From Prorocentrum cordatum (taxonomy: Eukaryota > Sar > Dinophyceae > Prorocentrales > Prorocentraceae): DNA of 64,000 nucleotides. A program made the position numbers and the translations under genes. The notes beneath the pieces are model-generated. The model was not told where the DNA came from and searched no databases. It saw nothing but the letters and a program-made list of their open reading frames with translations. The DNA lies in assembly GCA_963575745.1 (NCBI GenBank), contig CAUYUJ010015700.1, positions 20,808 to 84,807 on the forward strand, given 5' to 3'. Shown piece by piece: positions 10,708 through 20,289 of the stretch. Numbering within the stretch: the stretch's first letter is position 1; every line of letters starts with the position of its first letter.

Positions 10708-11265
10708 CCAGCAGGCCTCGAAAGTGGCGACAGTTTCACAGATCGCAGCCCCCCAGGGATGGCGAGGTCTAATTTGAATCCGCGGTGGCTACCCACTGTG
10801 CTGGGCCCCCCAGCAGGCCTCGAAAGTGGCGACAGTTTCACAGATCGCAGCCCCCCAGGGATGGCGAGGTCTAGTTTGAATCCGCAGCGGGCACCCACTG
10901 TGCTGGCCCCCCCAGCAGGCTTCAGTTTCACAGATCGCAGCCCCCCAGGGATGGCGAGGTCTAATGTGAGTCCGCGGTGGGTACCCACTGCGCTGGGCCC
11001 CCCCAGCAGGCCTCGAAAGCGGCGACAGTTTCATGGATCGCAGCCCCCCAGGGATGGCGAGGTCTAGTTTGAGTCTGCGGTGGGTGCCCACTGTGCTGGG
11101 CCCCCCCCAGCAGCCCTCGAAAGTGGCGACAGTTTCACAGATCGCAGCCCCCCAGGGATGGCGAAATCTATTTTGACTCCGCGGTGGGCACCCACTGTGC
11201 TGCACCCCCAAGCAGCCCTCGAAAGCGGCGACAGTCTCACAGATCGCAGCCCCCCAGGGACGGCG
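10708..11265. repeat. Satellite family A, array 5, between the duplicated blocks
   Basis: About five and a half units of the same subtype as array 4, including a unit with the same ~15-bp loss of CGAAAGTGGCGACAG. That shared deletion shows that array 5 derives from array 4 by the segmental duplication. Confidence 0.95.
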
Positions 11266-11410
11266 GGTCCAAAGGCAAGGGGGAAGAGAGGGGCGGGGGG
11301 GGGCGGGAAGGAAGAAAGGAGACGCGCGAGCACTGCTCCACTCAAAACGAGAACCCAACGCAGGAGGGCTGGGGGAAAAAAACAAGTTTGGCAACGCTGC
11401 TTTGGAATTA
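11266..11410. other. Array-end module 5
   Basis: AG-rich tract, then GCACTGCTCCACTCAAAACG and AACCCAACGCAGGAGGGCTGG; the module of 6347-6480 with point changes. Followed by TTTGGCAACGCTGCTTTGG. Confidence 0.8.
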
Positions 11411-11737
11411 GAGGAGAAGAAAAAACGCGCGAGCTCATGCGAAACCTGAAGAACACCAATGGTCTCCAAAATTTCCACAACATGCTACCAAACGGGCGTC
11501 GCGCGCGCACGTGGAAATCTGCCGAACACCCTTTGCGCGCGTGCCGTCGCGAGAATCCCCTGCAACAAATGGGACGAAGCACAGGCGCGCGCGTCGTCGC
11601 GCGCGCGCGCCGAAATCCTTCAAAACCCACCGGTTTCGGAAGGATTTGAAAATCGCGCGCCCCCCCCCCCAAAAAAAAAAAAAAAAACCTGGTTTCGCAC
11701 GCGGATGTCCAACAAAAGCGTGCGCCGCGCTCTTGCG
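11411..11737. other. GCGC-rich stretch, copy 2
   Basis: Homologous to 6481-6814, with a C10-A17 homopolymer pair (about 11661-11686) replacing the sequence found in copy 1. No gene seen. Confidence 0.5.
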
Positions 11738-12185
11738 GCGTCGTCGTCGTCGTCGTCGCCGTCCGCCCTCCTCCCGCGTCGTCGTCGTCGTCGCCTACGT
11801 CGTCCTGTGTCTTCCCTCGCGTTCCTCGTCATCGTCCTCTTTGGCGTCGTGGTCGTTTCCGTTGTCGTTGTCGCCATGGTCGCCCTTCCCCCTCCTCCCT
11901 CGTCGTCGTCGTCCGTCGTCGGCGTCTCGTCGTCGCCCCTCCTGCGTCGTCGCCGTCGTCGTCGTCGTCGATGTCGTCGTCGTCTCGTCGTCGCCTTCCC
12001 TCCTCCCTCGTCGTTGTCGTCGTGGGCGTCGCGGTCCTTCCTCCTTCTTCTCGTTCGCGTCGTCGCCGTCCTCCCTCCTCCCTCGTTGTCGTCTTCGTTG
12101 GCGACGTCGTCGTCTTCGTCGCCGTCGTCGACGTCGGCGTCGCCGTCGTCGCCGCCGTCGTCGCCCCCCCTCCTCCCTCGTCGTC
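11738..12185. repeat. CGT/CCT trinucleotide microsatellite, copy 2
   Basis: Same composition as 6815-7345 but about 80 bp shorter, with the missing part in the GTC-rich middle. Open frames on both strands are repeat artefacts. Confidence 0.9.
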
Positions 12186-12379
12186 GGCCGCCATGCTTCC
12201 CTGGCCTTCTTGGGGCGCTCTCGAGGGCTCCAAGACGACCTCGGAGCCATATCTGCGCTCGGCCCCGCACGGGTTGCGCAAACCAAGTCGCGGGCGGACG
12301 GGCGGGGCGACTGCGCGAGCAGTGGAGCTGGCAATTTCGTGTTCGGCAAGCGATTGGCCCCCCCTTAGGGCCTTGATCG

Positions 12380-12777
12380 ACGCCACTTGGCCCGGCCGAA
12401 GACTTCGGGGGAATCAGCGGCCCCGGAGGCGGCGGGGGCAGCATCGGCAACGGATCTGTCAGAGCCCACCAGCGGTTCTGGCCTCCAGGCGGTTGGACCG
12501 CCAGGGACAGGCTCCCATCTTGAGCAACGTCGCTTGCTTGAACGGAAATTGCACCCCGCCTGCCCGCAGGCAGAGGTGGCGGGGGCGGCCTAGCAGGCCT
12601 AGTCTCCATCATTGCCGGCGGCGGCCCCGGCGTTCTTGCGCTCCGAGGCGCCGGTGGCGGCCGCGGCGCACGCGGATTAGCGGGGGGCAGCGGCGGTCTG
12701 GCGGGCGCGCCCTGACGCCCAGCATCAGCGCCGCTCGGTAGAACCGGTGGTGACTGAGCATCGGCAATAGGAGGCAA
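12380..12777 (-). CDS. Proline-rich C-terminal segment of unknown gene, copy 2
   Basis: Counterpart of 7540-7939. Pro/Ala/Arg-rich frame with the same order of motifs, ending in a MLPPPPPGPLIPPKS-like stretch. The TAG within the palindrome at 12799 separates it from the upstream frame, which here reads on to QDKPPA before the stop, whereas copy 1 has an earlier TAG. Confidence 0.4.
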
Positions 12778-12801
12778 ACCAGAAGCAGGCCCGCCCTCCG
12801 G

Positions 12802-13395
12802 CTAAGCCGGCGGCTTGTCCTGAGCTTCATTAGAGGTTTCGCTTCCCGCAGTCCGACTAGCATCTGCCGCCGCACCGTCCAGCAGCGGGTGCGCATATGC
12901 AAGTTGGCATCCATTGTTCTTCAAATATGTCCAAACATCCTCCATCGAGGGATCGCACTCAAGGAATGGCGGAACATGTTCCTGCCAGTCCATTGGTCGA
13001 CGACCTGGTACCCACTTGCATTGTTCCTCTCTGATCCTGTTTGTCCCTTTCATCCGTCGTTGATCTCTGGTCCTTTCAACGTTGACATATTCATCTACAG
13101 CCTCGTCACCTTCCAACAAGTTTCGCATCAATGCCCACGCGCCCACATTCGCATGAAAAGCGGCGGGGGCCCAATGGTAGACGCGCATCTCAATCATGAC
13201 AATATGAGCGGGGTCTTGCGTACACCTCTGCGCAAGGCCATCGTCGCCCGTGGCGCTCTTCGGGTTGCTCCTGAACACATTCTCCACAGTGTTCCAATAA
13301 CCGTCATTGAACGTCTCCTCCGCCATCGCGCACCTCGCGCGAGTAGATTCGGTATCCTTCCAAGAGTGCATGGAGTGTCCTCGCAGAAGTTCCAT
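12802..13395 (-). CDS. Unknown protein segment, copy 2 (MELLRGHSMH frame)
   Basis: A 197-codon minus-strand frame, six codons longer than copy 1 because the copy 1 TAG reads CAG here. About fifteen amino-acid differences from copy 1, scattered along the frame. No domain recognised. Overlap with an open plus-strand frame is also preserved, but the amino-acid composition favours the minus strand. Confidence 0.5.
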   Translation of the reverse strand: MELLRGHSMHSWKDTESTRARCAMAEETFNDGYWNTVENVFRSNPKSATGDDGLAQRCTQDPAHIVMIEMRVYHWAPAAFHANVGAWALMRNLLEGDEAVDEYVNVERTRDQRRMKGTNRIREEQCKWVPGRRPMDWQEHVPPFLECDPSMEDVWTYLKNNGCQLAYAHPLLDGAAADASRTAGSETSNEAQDKPPA

Positions 13396-13413
13396 GGGAC
13401 TGCCTCGTTTTCT

Positions 13414-13851
13414 CTAACAATCTAGGAGGCACTCTTTTCCTGCACGCTCCTGGACTGTCGCATTCTCCCACAACAAATGGTCGGCAATGGTCCTCGGCTT
13501 TCCCGCCAACGAACGATCACGTCGCATAAAGAAGAATTCCGCCCAATTTGGAATCGAATATTCAGCAGAAAGAGCTGGTCTGTTGGTTGACACTTGGAGC
13601 AACTGTTCCGCAAACAACTGGTTCCCCTGCGCCGAAACACACAGGCGCTTGCATGCTGCACCATGCACAATACATTCGTTGTTTCTTACCCTCTGCAGCA
13701 CCTCATTGAAGTCCCCCCCCCCCCCCCGCCATACTAGGTTGATCGAGCTATAACGACGATTTATCAGCTCCTTAGCATTAATGAGCTTCAAGAACATAGT
13801 TCTATCAGTGCCCTCGCCTACAAGAACCATGGCATGGCGCGGCAACTTCAC
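13414..13851 (-). CDS. Unknown protein segment, copy 2 (HAMVLVGEGTDRT frame)
   Basis: Counterpart of 8584-9048. Copy 2 carries a longer poly-C run (13712-13727), inserting several Gly residues (WRGGGGDFNEVL) that copy 1 lacks. No domain recognised. Confidence 0.5.
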   Translation of the reverse strand: MKLPRHAMVLVGEGTDRTMFLKLINAKELINRRYSSINLVWRGGGGDFNEVLQRVRNNECIVHGAACKRLCVSAQGNQLFAEQLLQVSTNRPALSAEYSIPNWAEFFFMRRDRSLAGKPRTIADHLLWENATVQERAGKECLLDC

Positions 13852-14123
13852 AGGCCATCTGCGAACTCCGTCACTGCCCGGAGGAGGGAACTTCTAACTA
13901 CTTGTGCTGCATTGTTGCCCCCCCGTCCCTCAGGGCATTTCTCCCTCAGCTGTCGCCCAATGCGTTCTGGGGGAGTCTCGGCGGCTGGCGCCCGAAGCGG
14001 GCTCAACGGATCGCGCGCGAAGCCTTGTTGGACTCGCGACTGCGCCAGATCCAACAACAGCCCCTGCACTTCCCGGGCTCTGCGCGGCTGAGCCAGCAGA
14101 GCCGGCAATCGGCGCGGCTATCT

Positions 14124-14627
14124 TCACATCAACTTATAATTGCCCAGTCTGCCCACCAGCAACTGCGCCTCCGAGGCCCGCCAAACAACCTGACTGGCTG
14201 CGCCGGCAGGAGATAGAAATGCGGACTGCGAGTTTTCAATATTAGATATTGCCTGTTGCACGTGCTGATCAATGGCAGCTTTCTGCCCGAACTGGCTCAA
14301 TGTCCGCCCCGCAGGGGGCATGCCGGGAATATATGGTTGGCTCCTCTCTGGGAAGATATGGAATTCACTCCATTGCAAATTGGCCTCATATCCTGAGCCT
14401 GTCGATATGAAATCGCGCCACCCCTTGGAAACAAAGAATGCCGCGCCCCATTTCCCGAACCGGCTGAGCCAGCCGGAAATCATGATAGTTTGAAGGGGGT
14501 TGGAAAAAGGAAGCGCGCCTAAAATTGACTTCGGAGTGCCGTTGCCGATAGGGCGCCAATCAATCCAATGCGACACTATCTCAGCATATGTCGCTTCCAC
14601 CTGCGCGCATCCATCTGCACGCGCCAT
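14124..14627 (-). CDS. Unknown protein segment, copy 2, intact frame
   Basis: A 167-codon minus-strand frame that joins MARADGCAQVEATYAEIVSH with GWLSRFGKWGAAFFVSK and ends at LLVGRLGNYKLM. In copy 1 the same sequence is split by a one-base deletion, so this is the better guide to the ancestral protein. Right after its stop the next frame begins with KIAAPTAGSAGSAAQ-like sequence (Ala/Gly-rich), suggesting the protein continued. Confidence 0.55.
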   Translation of the reverse strand: MARADGCAQVEATYAEIVSHWIDWRPIGNGTPKSILGALPFSNPLQTIMISGWLSRFGKWGAAFFVSKGWRDFISTGSGYEANLQWSEFHIFPERSQPYIPGMPPAGRTLSQFGQKAAIDQHVQQAISNIENSQSAFLSPAGAASQVVWRASEAQLLVGRLGNYKLM

Positions 14628-15151
14628 ATTGGCATAAACAAACCCCTGGGCGGCTGAGCCACCAGAGGGCTGGCAGAAGAAGACCAGGCGGCTAACATGG
14701 CTGCATTCAACATATAGTTCTCAAACAACGCAGCAGCCGCAGCTCTCGTCGGCTGCCCTCCATTCTCCAACTTGCACGGTTCATGCTCGAGGAGAAATGG
14801 GCACGCATCCGTCGGTGGGCGCTGCAATCTCCGACGCAGACTAGCGCCGCCCAGGATCATTATTCTGGGCTGAACACCTGCAGCTCTATAGCGCTCAATG
14901 CGCCGATTCATTCTTGTCCGTAACAATGTAGCAACACCATCCCACATAACGTCTACTTTGAAGCCCCCATTGGCGGATTGCCAACAACGATCATCTCCGC
15001 CAACACAGAAAATCTGGATATCTCCCGATTGGGAACGACTCGCCGCCTCATCGATCATTCTCTCACCAGTCTCAAAGGACCCAGCGCCAGAACCAATCGT
15101 CCAGGACCAGGGTTCTGATGCTTTGTTCCAATGAGTCCAATCACATTGCAC
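14576..15151 (-). CDS. Unknown protein segment, copy 2; weak SGNH-hydrolase-like look
   Basis: Counterpart of 9730-10305 with identical length (191 codons). It retains QIFCVGGDDRCW, DVMWDGVATLLRTRMNRR and VQPRIMILGGASL. Function not assigned. It overlaps 14124-14627 in another frame, so one splice or frameshift lies near 14600. Confidence 0.5.
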   Translation of the reverse strand: MQCDWTHWNKASEPWSWTIGSGAGSFETGERMIDEAASRSQSGDIQIFCVGGDDRCWQSANGGFKVDVMWDGVATLLRTRMNRRIERYRAAGVQPRIMILGGASLRRRLQRPPTDACPFLLEHEPCKLENGGQPTRAAAAALFENYMLNAAMLAAWSSSASPLVAQPPRGLFMPIWRVQMDARRWKRHMLR

Positions 15152-15612
15152 TGATCTTCATCCGAGATACCGTTCAAGGACCAAAATATGAACTGCATTG
15201 GCGTATTATGTCTTGGAATGAAATTACCTTGGTTGATAAATGCCCCACTTTTCCAAAGATCGGGCTTGGCCAGATATCCGGGCAGCGCCTTCCCGCAGGC
15301 GGCCCCCGTTATATCCTCAACAAGGCCATGGAAATAATATCGCATCTGATTTGGGATTCCAGTTATCTTGCCCAACCTCCCCCCCGCCCCCCATGCATCT
15401 GACATGTTGAGTTTGAGGCACTATTAAGTGCAGCCGTCAAAAACTTGCGCGACGAATGGGGCACCTGCATCAATGGGCGGAACAATTCGGTCGGCGGCCC
15501 ACCAGCCCGCGCCATTGCGGCCAGGTCTTCGCCGACGAAAGGAATCCACCCGTGACCGTGCACCTCCGCCAGCTCGGCAATGGCCTGCCACATTTTCTAC
15601 GAATTCAGCCAC
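15055..15612 (-). CDS. Unknown protein, N-terminal part, copy 2
   Basis: Minus-strand frames encode MWQAIAELAEVHGHGWIPF, then GLVEDITGAACGKALPG and NVIGLIGTKHQ. Unlike copy 1, the frame extends upstream through 15570 into SGEWSQRINEISMLYADVV (about 15615-15720), so the gene reached beyond the duplicated block. Confidence 0.45.
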
Positions 15613-16118
15613 GCCACCGAGTTACGGAGGGAGGGATATACTACGTCAGCGTAAAGCATAGATATCTCGTTGATTCGTTGTGACCACTCCCCCGAGACAT
15701 CGGCATCAGTCAGAGACTCGGCTGAGCCGGCCCCTGTCTGCGCCCCATGCTGCAACACTATCCAGACGCCACGTGCCAGGCAGTGGATCGAGCCCTCCAC
15801 TTGCCCCGCCAGAAGCCGGAAGCGGCGTCGGGCCCAGACCTGGAGGAGGACAACCGCCCCCGCACCCACCCGGCGCGCCGGGATTCTGCCCATCGTTCCC
15901 GCCGCCGCCACCTGTTCGGCCGGACACCGCCCAACCCCGGGCTGAGCCGACGGAGGCGGGGGCGGAAGCAGGGTTGTCGCCAAAAGCGCTGCATGAAGCA
16001 CCAGAGGAGGGAGCAGCGCCTCCTGCCGGAGCCTGCGCTGAACCATCAGAATGACACGTCGAAGCTTCTGGAGGAGGCATCTTCTCCTCAGCGGCGGCGA
16101 CTTTCTCAACCTTTGCAA
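15597..16118 (-). CDS. Unrecognised minus-strand coding segment, Pro/Ala-rich
   Basis: A minus-strand frame whose last part (ESLTDADVSGEWSQRINEIS) leads into the copy 2 gene and whose first part is low complexity (runs of Pro or Gly depending on frame). Several frames are open, so the exact reading is uncertain. It is likely the upstream exon or linker of the unknown gene. Confidence 0.35.
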   Translation of the reverse strand: MQRLRKSPPLRRRCLLQKLRRVILMVQRRLRQEALLPPLVLHAALLATTLLPPPPPSAQPGVGRCPAEQVAAAGTMGRIPARRVGAGAVVLLQVWARRRFRLLAGQVEGSIHCLARGVWIVLQHGAQTGAGSAESLTDADVSGEWSQRINEISMLYADVVYPSLRNSVAWLNS

Positions 16119-16290
16119 TCCTGGGTCGGCCTTGGCCCCCTCAGCGTCGCACGTCCGCTTCTGCGGAGTGCTCCCCCTTCCAACAAGGGGGCGAGCGCCC
16201 CCTGGAGGCGGCCCTCTTGGCTCAGACGGCTGCGCCGCGGAGCGGAGCGGAGCCTCGCCTTCCTGGGCATGGGTTCTTTCTGCAACTCCT

Positions 16291-16797
16291 TCACTCCGGG
16301 CATCCTGCCAGGGCCTCCTCAGTCATTACCTGCTTGACTGCGCGCGTCTTTGCACAAGGATCCCCTCCCGCGACTGGAAATGCAATGCGCGTTCCCCGTT
16401 TCTCCACGGCCGCGCCGCCCGGGGGCTCACTTCGGGAAAGTCCCCAAATCTTCATGAATGCAACTCCGTTCGTACGTCGATCCAAGGTTCGAATCGTGAC
16501 AAAATGTCCTGCGCGGACCCACGACGGCCCATTGACCTCCCCGCGAACCCAGGTTCGGACAAACTTGCTCTTTGGATCCCCTGGTGGTCCAAAATGTAGA
16601 TTGCATCTCAAAATCGCGCGTGGGTCAACGCGGGATCCGGAATATTGCCACGCCGCAATGCGATCGAGATCCGGGGGAGGGCCATCAAAACTGCCTCTAA
16701 AATGACGTTGTGCGTCCTTCCAACAGGCGGCCCAGAAAACGACCCACGGGTCTTCGAACATTCTGGTGACAGCCTTTGAATAACTGGCTCGCTGCAC
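16291..16797 (-). CDS. Unrecognised minus-strand protein segment
   Basis: A 168-codon frame with good protein-like composition (MFEDPWVVFWAACWKDAQRH, FVRTWVRGEVNGPSWVRAGH). No domain is recognised. It lies between the copy 2 gene and the copia remnant on the same strand and may be an upstream part of the former. The only overlapping plus-strand frames are shorter or less protein-like. Confidence 0.4.
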   Translation of the reverse strand: MQRASYSKAVTRMFEDPWVVFWAACWKDAQRHFRGSFDGPPPDLDRIAAWQYSGSRVDPRAILRCNLHFGPPGDPKSKFVRTWVRGEVNGPSWVRAGHFVTIRTLDRRTNGVAFMKIWGLSRSEPPGGAAVEKRGTRIAFPVAGGDPCAKTRAVKQVMTEEALAGCPE

Positions 16798-16833
16798 GCC
16801 TTTCAGTCTTCGTTGAGCTCGCTGGTGACAAAA

Positions 16834-17368
16834 TCAGTCCGGGAACATGTGCGACGGTTCCGAGAAGACACGACTTGCTGCACCCAACGGCCACTGGCCA
16901 ATGTTTGGGAGTGATCGTGACAAGATCGGCTCCAAATCATACGCGTGCTGTAACTCAACATCTGTCCATTCAGTACAGCCCGATCCCGATGCGCCCCCCA
17001 AATTGCACCGCAATGTCACGAATGTTACTGGGGCCTTGAGTTCCCCTTGCGGCCGCGCCGCGCGGGAATCAATAAACCCCAACTTCCCGACTACCTTTTG
17101 CATTAGCCTGAACGGATCGTTTGGAAGGAACATGCCTAAGACTACCCTCATCGTGGGCATTACGCTCTGCGCAACCACGTCTAGAATTATCCCAGCACGT
17201 TTTGCAGCAATGATCAGACCAACCTATGTTCTCATAGCGTTCCCTCGGCTGTGCCGTCAACGACTCATTTGACGGCCCGCTGAGCAAATATTCCTCAGCC
17301 TTTGCGATCCGCTTGGGCTGTGTCCAGCCGACCCCTGCGATATAGTTGCACCCTATCGTTTCACACAA
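16834..17368 (-). CDS. Unrecognised minus-strand coding remnant
   Basis: Two overlapping minus-strand frames: CETIGCNYIAGVGWTQPKRI with YENIGWSDHCCKTCWDNSRR (17069-17368), and VTFVTLRCNLGGASGSGCTE (16834-17178). The Cys-rich CCKTCWDN stretch could be a metal site but matches no finger that I know. A frameshift is needed to join them. Confidence 0.35.
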
Positions 17369-17504
17369 AGGAAACCATTTCTTCTCCCTGGTAATCTCGG
17401 ACGGTTGGACCGCCGAGATGCCAGGGAACTGTCGATCGAGATCAATCCACGAACGGGAAGCTATGGACCGAGATCCACTGCCTGCAAGGGGGGAGCAGCC
17501 GCGG

Positions 17505-18613
17505 CTACGCGGCGGCGCTGCCGGCGGGGGGCTCGGCCGAAGGCGGGCCCGCCCCTGCTGGCGAGAGAAAATGACAGCGGCGCATAGAGCATGAGGAGAG
17601 GAGGCGGATCAAGGGAGGCGCGCGATGCAGCGCGCGCAAGCAGAACATGAACCTGTCTAGCACGTTCACCCGTGTAATCCTCAGCAAATGTGCAATATTT
17701 GCCTCGTGCTTCAACATGCGCATGCGCGCCATCGCACCCAAGCCGCTAATCGCGATGTCCGACGTGGAAGGCAATAGATCATGGTTTCTCCATGAAGTGC
17801 CCCTTCATATGCACACCCATGCAACGCTGTCTTCTGCACGCCTGTCTCTCGCACGAAAGCTTTTACCTGAGGGTCTCTCAAACACTGGCACGGACTAGGC
17901 CACCGATGCAAACTCCCCCCCCCCCCCCCCCCCGCATCAATGACAGCGCGGGCAATCTCAATGGAGTCCTAAAATATAGATCGAAAATCCGTGCTAATTC
18001 CTCGAAGTCCACGAAGGGACCTGCGGTCACCCCCACGGAAATAGCGAGCCTCATTCACATATTGCCAGGGGGGGGCCCAGCGCACGGGATAGAACCCCAA
18101 AGCGAATTGCGTTGCCCTTGAATTCTTAAATCTGCACGCGCCTTGATGTTGCCCATCAGTTCTCAGATCCCCACTCTTCAGTATACCGCATGACTCTACA
18201 AGAATGGTCAACGAAATTCGTTGGGTTGCCGATTTTACGGATTGGCTATCCGAAGCGCCCGATTCACTGTCAGCCATGCCGAACATGGCCATCATGTCTT
18301 CGTCCTCTCTCGATTTGCGTCGATGGGGGCTTTTCCTGAAACCATCCTCTTCACTAGCGGAAGGTCTTGTGCCGCATGCATCTTCGGCCAAGCCGAGTGC
18401 AGTGCCTACCCTTTCCTTGGCTACGGCTGCTGAGCTCGGAGCAGGTGTCAGATGCAAAGCTTGATCACCAAACCCGGTTGCACCGGCTGGTGATATGACT
18501 GGCTCCTTGACCGTATCAATTTTTCGCGTAATCATTGCGGGCGTGCCTTTGGTGGCCCTCTTCTTGTCATGCATCATTCTGCTCGGCGCAACGCCCCCTC
18601 GGCGCACCGCCAC
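17505..18613 (-). pseudogene. Copia-like C-terminal domain after RNase H
   Basis: Minus-strand frames encode ISLTILVESCGILKSGDLRT, APPWQYVNEARYFRGGDRRS with RGLRGISTDFRSIF, then, after a poly-C break, DPQVKAFVRETGVQKTALHG with CAYEGALHGETM and AISGLGAMARMRMLKHEAN. From memory this order (a PWQ segment, a xHGCAYG segment, then a His/Cys-rich tail) follows RNase H in dinoflagellate copia polyproteins. Its function is unknown. The frame is broken at least twice. Confidence 0.5.
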
Positions 18614-19413
18614 CTTGGAACCTGTCCGCGGCCCGAGAAACCCTTGGGCTTCAGGGGGAGGCCATCAGTGAACATCGAAGCCAGATAGTCCTGATATCGA
18701 TTGACTTTCCAAAACTTAGGGGTACCAATGTTAACCAGGTGAAGCACTCTGACCCATGCAAGCGGGTCTGTAAAACGCTCAGTACCGATGTCAACAGCTT
18801 CATCCTGGGCACGTTCGCACTGCAAGTCAACAATCCCTCGGATAAGTTGCTCAGAAATGGCAGCGGCATTTACACGGCGCGCCGTCGGAAGATGCATCAA
18901 TTTCATTGAGCCCCCCGCTTTGATAGCCTTGCGCACCGCCTGATTGTCTTCAATCCATGTGCATTTGGCCTTTCTGTGCAGCTGAATTCCCCACGCTGGC
19001 AGCGCGGGCAGAAATTCGATCTGCAACGCAAGGTCTGCTGCAACAATTTCTGCTTCAAGTGTACTGTGGGACACACAAGTCTGTCGACGAGAGGCCATGC
19101 TCTGATTGGCTCTCGCGCGCGGTGCCCAAATAACTTGATGTCTGGACCTCGCACTACGATGCGTTTGCAAGTCGCTGGCAAGATCCGCATTGGAATATTG
19201 TCGAGCGGTGACATCTTCAATTTTGTCACCCACCCATGAAGTCAGTTTGTATTGGGTTGTTGACTTAATATAGCATAGTAATCGGAAGAGATCCATATAT
19301 TGTTGTTCCGTCCACTTTGTTATGCAACTGGCTGTGTGCCACGCCGCGCGCAGGGGGGTCAAAACAAGCCATTCTGGCCCCGCACAATATGTTCTCAAGA
19401 ATTTTGGCAGCAA
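18574..19413 (-). pseudogene. Ty1/copia RNase H domain
   Basis: A 279-codon frame. It begins with the connection region (LRAAWHTASCITKWTEQQYM, LFRLLCYIKSTTQYKLTSWV) and keeps all four expected acidic positions: YSNADLASD, SHSTLEAEIVAAD, WIEDNQAV and AVDIGTERF. RNase H removes the RNA strand of the RNA-DNA hybrid during reverse transcription. This is the best preserved piece of the element. Confidence 0.88.
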
Positions 19414-19445
19414 TCGGCTGGAGCACCCCCGACGAAGTCGGTGGC

Positions 19446-20021
19446 TCAGGATCGCCTGGTCCAGGCTCCGCGGCTAAGCCGGCGCCTCGACTGGCTTGTC
19501 CATAGGACTGGCGTCAACGCTGATTCCGAGTGCGTTAGCGATGCTTCTTCTGCCGGGAGATATTTGCCTCCTCTTGGGCCCCCCCGACCGCCTTCAAATT
19601 CGGTCAGCTCGGGGCCAGAAGGCGCACTGGCAGCAGGATATGTTACGGGGTCAGTATCTGTTAATTGTGCACATAGTGTAATGCGTGATTCAAACTCAGT
19701 CACGACGTCTTCAATGGCTCTGACAATTCTAGGCTGTCGAGGCTGATAGGGCTCACTCGGCTGCGCCGATGACCCCCCCCCCCCCCCCCCCCCCCCCGCA
19801 TTATCATCATCGCTCTCCGCGCGTTGACCAGAGGCAAGCGATTTCTTGACCTTGGGCGACGGCGGGTCGAGCACCGCAGGTAGTTCTCCTTGCGATTCTG
19901 CATGCTGCGTGGACAAATGATGTTCACATCCTAAATAACGTCCTATTGTTTTGTGGGTCGATTTAGATACCTTTTGGGCAGCCTTCTGAGGCTTCTCGCA
20001 GGAGTCGCCATCCCGTGTCAA
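19446..20021 (-). pseudogene. Copia RT thumb/linker region
   Basis: The frame starts just after the RT catalytic box and contains HKTIGRYLGCEHHLST, matching the segment that follows YVDD in copia RTs. A C25 run (19773-19797) then inserts a poly-Gly tract, after which low-complexity sequence (PRIVRAIEDVVTEFESRITL) leads to RNase H. Confidence 0.6.
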
Positions 20022-20266
20022 GACATTTCTTTTGGTCCAGCAAGTGTCAAATCATCAACGTAAAAAATACGAACCAAATGCAGCTTCGGGTGAGAGTGAC
20101 AACTGCGCCAGGGACTACACGCTAGGAAACCTTTCGAAACAACGTTTTCCCCACAATGCTGTTCCCAGTGTCCGCCAGAATCGGAATGTCCGTAGAGTGA
20201 GAGACTAAGAGGGCACACTGGGTTTCGCGCGTCTTTCCAAGCGGGCGGCCAACTATCACGTGGCAA
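20018..20266 (-). pseudogene. Copia reverse transcriptase, palm with YVDD
   Basis: An 82-codon frame. PLSLSLYGHSDSGGHWEQHC leads to HPKLHLVRIFYVDDLTLAGP. The YVDD catalytic aspartates are encoded at 20051-20062. A stop follows four codons after AGP, where the frame shifts into the thumb segment. The upstream fingers piece is in another frame. Confidence 0.85.
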
Positions 20267-20289
20267 GAAAATCCACGTCGGGGCCCCAC

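Larger units (their letters stand above)
6347..10708. repeat. Segmental duplication, copy 1
   Basis: This block matches 11266-15570 over nearly its whole length: array-end module, GCGC-rich stretch, CGT microsatellite and a minus-strand gene. Landmarks are offset by 4923 bp at the left end, about 4840 bp after the microsatellite and 4864 bp at the right end, so the copies differ by indels mainly in the microsatellite. Copy 1 ends abruptly at 10708, where family A array 5 starts. Confidence 0.93.
11266..15570. repeat. Segmental duplication, copy 2
   Basis: Second copy of 6347-10708. Its right end continues past 15570 into sequence absent from copy 1. At the copy 1 junction (10708) the gene sequence switches to satellite at a shared CCAGC, which fits tandem duplication by short homology or unequal exchange. 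Copy 2 therefore looks like the original locus at its right side. Confidence 0.93.

Noticed and set aside
16480-16510. GGTTCGAATC resembling a tRNA B-box
   Set aside because: No A-box, acceptor stem or cloverleaf can be drawn around it; it lies in an antisense coding segment.
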